Source: Stichopus chloronotus
Taxonomy: Eukaryota; Echinodermata; Holothuroidea; Aspidochirotida; Stichopodidae
Assembly (NCBI GenBank): GCA_021234535.1
Contig: CM037837.1
Span: forward strand, 10,100,636 to 10,164,635
DNA: 64,000 nt
Direction of reading: 5' to 3'
The notes beneath the pieces were generated by a model. It was given only the letters and a program-made list of their open reading frames with translations. It did not search any database and was not told the origin of the DNA. Shown in pieces: positions 61,273 to 64,000 of the stretch (its first letter is position 1; each line of letters starts with the position of its first letter). A program made the translations under genes and the position numbers.

Positions 61273-64000
61273 GTAAGCTTGTGATGTACATGGTGCGCTG
61301 TTTATTTACACTGGGTCTATAATACTGTGCATTTGGTGTACTTTTTATGGTATTTCACATCCATGTTCTTTACATTCCGTTTTTGCTTTTCTGTTCATTT
61401 ATTTTTTTCTTTCTTGATAGCAAGATACTTCAACAAACTTTAAATAGCAAAATGCAAAGTCCTTCACTGCATGTAGCCATGCAGCTTGTGATGCACTTTG
61501 GAAGAGAATGGAAATCCGCAAAAAATGTACAATATATACCAGTACAGTTCTCTGTAAGACTTAAGTGAATGTTATGCATATGGGCACATCCCGAGAACGC
61601 TGTGAACTTCTGTCGAGGTTTGCTGAGTTAAATCACTGATTGAAATTGTGAATCAGGTGATTATTTAACAGTCTATATTTCTTCAAAGCAATATGTGCAG
61701 TCCACCGCAAGCATCCCTGCAATCAGTGCTGTACCCTAAGTTTTAACAATCATCGCAGATTTCAGCAAAATTATTCCTCATAATTCATTTATCAGTGAAC
61801 TCTCCAGTGAGTAGGTCTTATTCCTGAGTCTTCTTCAGTGAACAGTGCCTGCGCTCTTTGCTTCATTACTCATATGTGACTTAATTTGAATTGTTAAGTA
61901 CAGTCCCAAGGTCTGGACTCAAGTTAATACTGAAAGCTCAAGTCTCAATATGCCTGGTATGTACCCTGCGTATCTTTGCAATTCAAAGTTTTAGAAAAGA
62001 GATGACGTACAGTGCAGGTATATGTCTCTTACTGTGCACGCACTTCTACTGTACCTGTACTATGATATTTAAACTCCCTACAGTATTTCTTCTGTGTGTT
62101 ATAAAGTATGCAGTTAAAAATGAGTACACCCAAGCTGAATGTGAAGTATAAGAAGGCCCACATTAACATCGCTGTACTAGCATAGGACTGCAGAAACTGG
62201 TCTACTGTAGATGGATCTAGGCTCCTGTCACATCATGCTAAGGCAGAGCTTATTCATTTTAACCAAAATACTAGACTTTGCTCCTTTGAGAAATCTGCAA
62301 TAAGTATACATGTGTGTAAACTAAAATTGACTTTTCCCTTAAAAATTCATGGGGCCTTCACTGCATTAAACAGAGAAATAGTTTCCTAGGAATTTTTTTT
62401 CCCTGAAATTCCCACATTCTTATTTGATTGTGGTACGGGTGTAATGTCTCTACTCGGAACTCTGCACATGTAGTTGTCACTAGCACTAGTGAGTATGATT
62501 GTTCGTGGGTGAGATTAAGGGTCTTTCAGAACCTCTTAAATTTCTTTTCTAATAAAATTAGATCTAATTAAATAACCCTGGTGTCTGGCAACTACTGTAG
62601 GCAACTAGACATTAGCCACCAGAATCTATACTTTAAGCACCTCAGGATTATGAAGTTCATAAATTAACCTTAATGATTTGCAAATTAGATGTGTATGTAG
62701 CTTGCCATGAAGAGTGATGTTGTCGACAGCCTTAAAGGAAGACTCTCATCTGCTCTTCATTGACATAAACTGTGGAAGCACTATTTACCCTGTGATTTCA
62801 CAAATGATCTATAAAATAATTAGACCAGGAACCAAACTTCAAACTGATTTCATTGTAGGCATCGTAGAAAGTTCCTTCTGCAAAGTCAAATTTAAAAAAA
62901 AATTGGATGGATCTTTTAGAGTTTTGCATTTCACTTTGGGTCAGAAAGAAGAGGGAAAAAGAATATATGTATTTTGGCTAGTAGTAACCAGTTGTATGGA
63001 ACACATTATGTGCCTTTCCAAGTTTTCTGTGGCATTCTTTAATGACTCCTGTGACATTTGATTGAGTGTTGTTTTTCCTACTCAGTGGGATTTTTGCAGA
63101 CACTGCCCACTGTCAACATGGTCCACTGGCAATTCTTTAAAGGACGGAATTAAAGAGGCTCATTGACTTTAATACTCATTAGCTTACCACATTTTCCTTA
63201 ACCTGTCAAGTTTCCTTCACATACTGATGACAAGTAGTCAGATTAAGAGGATCCCCATGTGGTACACACTAGGAAACATTTATTTCATCAATGAGTGAGT
63301 AATTTTCGATTCAATTTGGTTGTTGGAAATTCGTGACCAGGCACCCTTCATGTTAGTACCAGTTTCATATGCACTCATGCAGAGAAAGTCAGGTTCAAAA
63401 GTATAAAATTCTGACAATTTTTTGTGACTACCAGGCGTGAAACTGGGGTAATTATGCTAATTTTAAGCATTGCCATGTGTTTACACCCTTCAGAAGCCTC
63501 ATGATCTTATCAAGATCAATTTAAGGATCCCCTTTAAGGCATACACTGCAAAATGAAAAGCTTTTAATACATAACTTGCTTGGCAGATGTTACTATTGTT
63601 TGTTTCACTTTCAGTCTCAGGCGATATCCCTGAGTGACTGTCACTGGATGGGGGGGGATGTGTTGGTGTTTCACAAACCAGAGATCCCTTCAGTAGCTCA
63701 GCAATTAAAGAACGTCTTATTAATCTGTGGAGAAAACAGCAGTGAAATTGATGGGATAGCCAAGTCAAACACGTTTTCTCAGTGTGGCATGACTGTTTCC
63801 TGCTGCAAATTTCACTTTAGAAGAAAGGGATTCCAACATTTGTCTGATGACAGTAGCGGAAATTCAAGCACAGCTTTCACAAGGAAGCTCATAGTTTTGT
63901 GATTTCTCTTTCAAACGTTTGACAATGCAGAGCATATTACAGTATATTCTTTTAAAATGGTGTCAGGGTCTTGATTCATTGTCAATGTGTAACAAATTTT
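61273..64000. other. PHKG intron to window edge, no further exon recognised
   Basis: I looked for the next kinase segment, expected to contain the beta-4/hinge region and a GELFDYL-like motif, and did not find it. The open frames here have no splice signals or family resemblance. Confidence 0.6.

Overview
This is eukaryotic, animal DNA. It is AT-rich, the genes are split into many short exons with GT-AG introns, and most of the window is introns, intergenic DNA and old transposable elements. I read four conserved animal genes by assembling exons by eye. The proteins, several dispersed non-LTR and hAT/Tc1 repeats, and a recurring TAGGCCTA word suggest an invertebrate deuterostome such as an echinoderm. 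That assignment is an inference; only 'metazoan' is secure.

Layout: (1) about 1.2-6.95 kb, + strand: the last six exons of THOC5, a THO/TREX mRNA-export subunit, whose 5' part lies left of the window. (2) 10.3-22.1 kb, - strand: a complete nine-exon SUDS3 (SDS3), a Sin3-HDAC corepressor subunit, convergent with THOC5. (3) 22.1-25.7 kb: the head-to-head intergenic region, holding a decayed LINE. (4) 25.7-39.2 kb, + strand: a complete eleven-exon DRG1, a translation-linked GTPase, 366 residues. (5) 39.2-57.7 kb: a gene-poor, repeat-rich stretch. (6) 57.7 kb to the right edge, + strand: the first two coding exons of a phosphorylase kinase gamma subunit (PHKG), with the rest of the kinase outside the window. 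The four genes belong to separate housekeeping processes (mRNA export, chromatin repression, translation, glycogen breakdown) and do not form one pathway.

The most striking non-genic content is as follows. A dispersed tandem-repeat family with units of about 137-150 bp carries AGGTCA-A-AGGTCA (a nuclear-receptor DR1 motif); it occurs at six places, on both strands. A 73-81 bp minisatellite in DRG1 intron 7 repeats that intron's own 5' splice site and the end of exon 7. Several small DNA transposons have readable ends: an hAT element at 58.3 kb with a perfect 8-bp target duplication, another hAT element at 3.95 kb, and a Tc1/mariner-like element at 19.3 kb. There are two arrays of degenerate short palindromes, and an unidentified 71-codon open frame in DRG1 intron 2 has a decayed relative in intron 1. 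No CRISPR array, bacterial operon, rRNA or convincing intact tRNA gene was seen.
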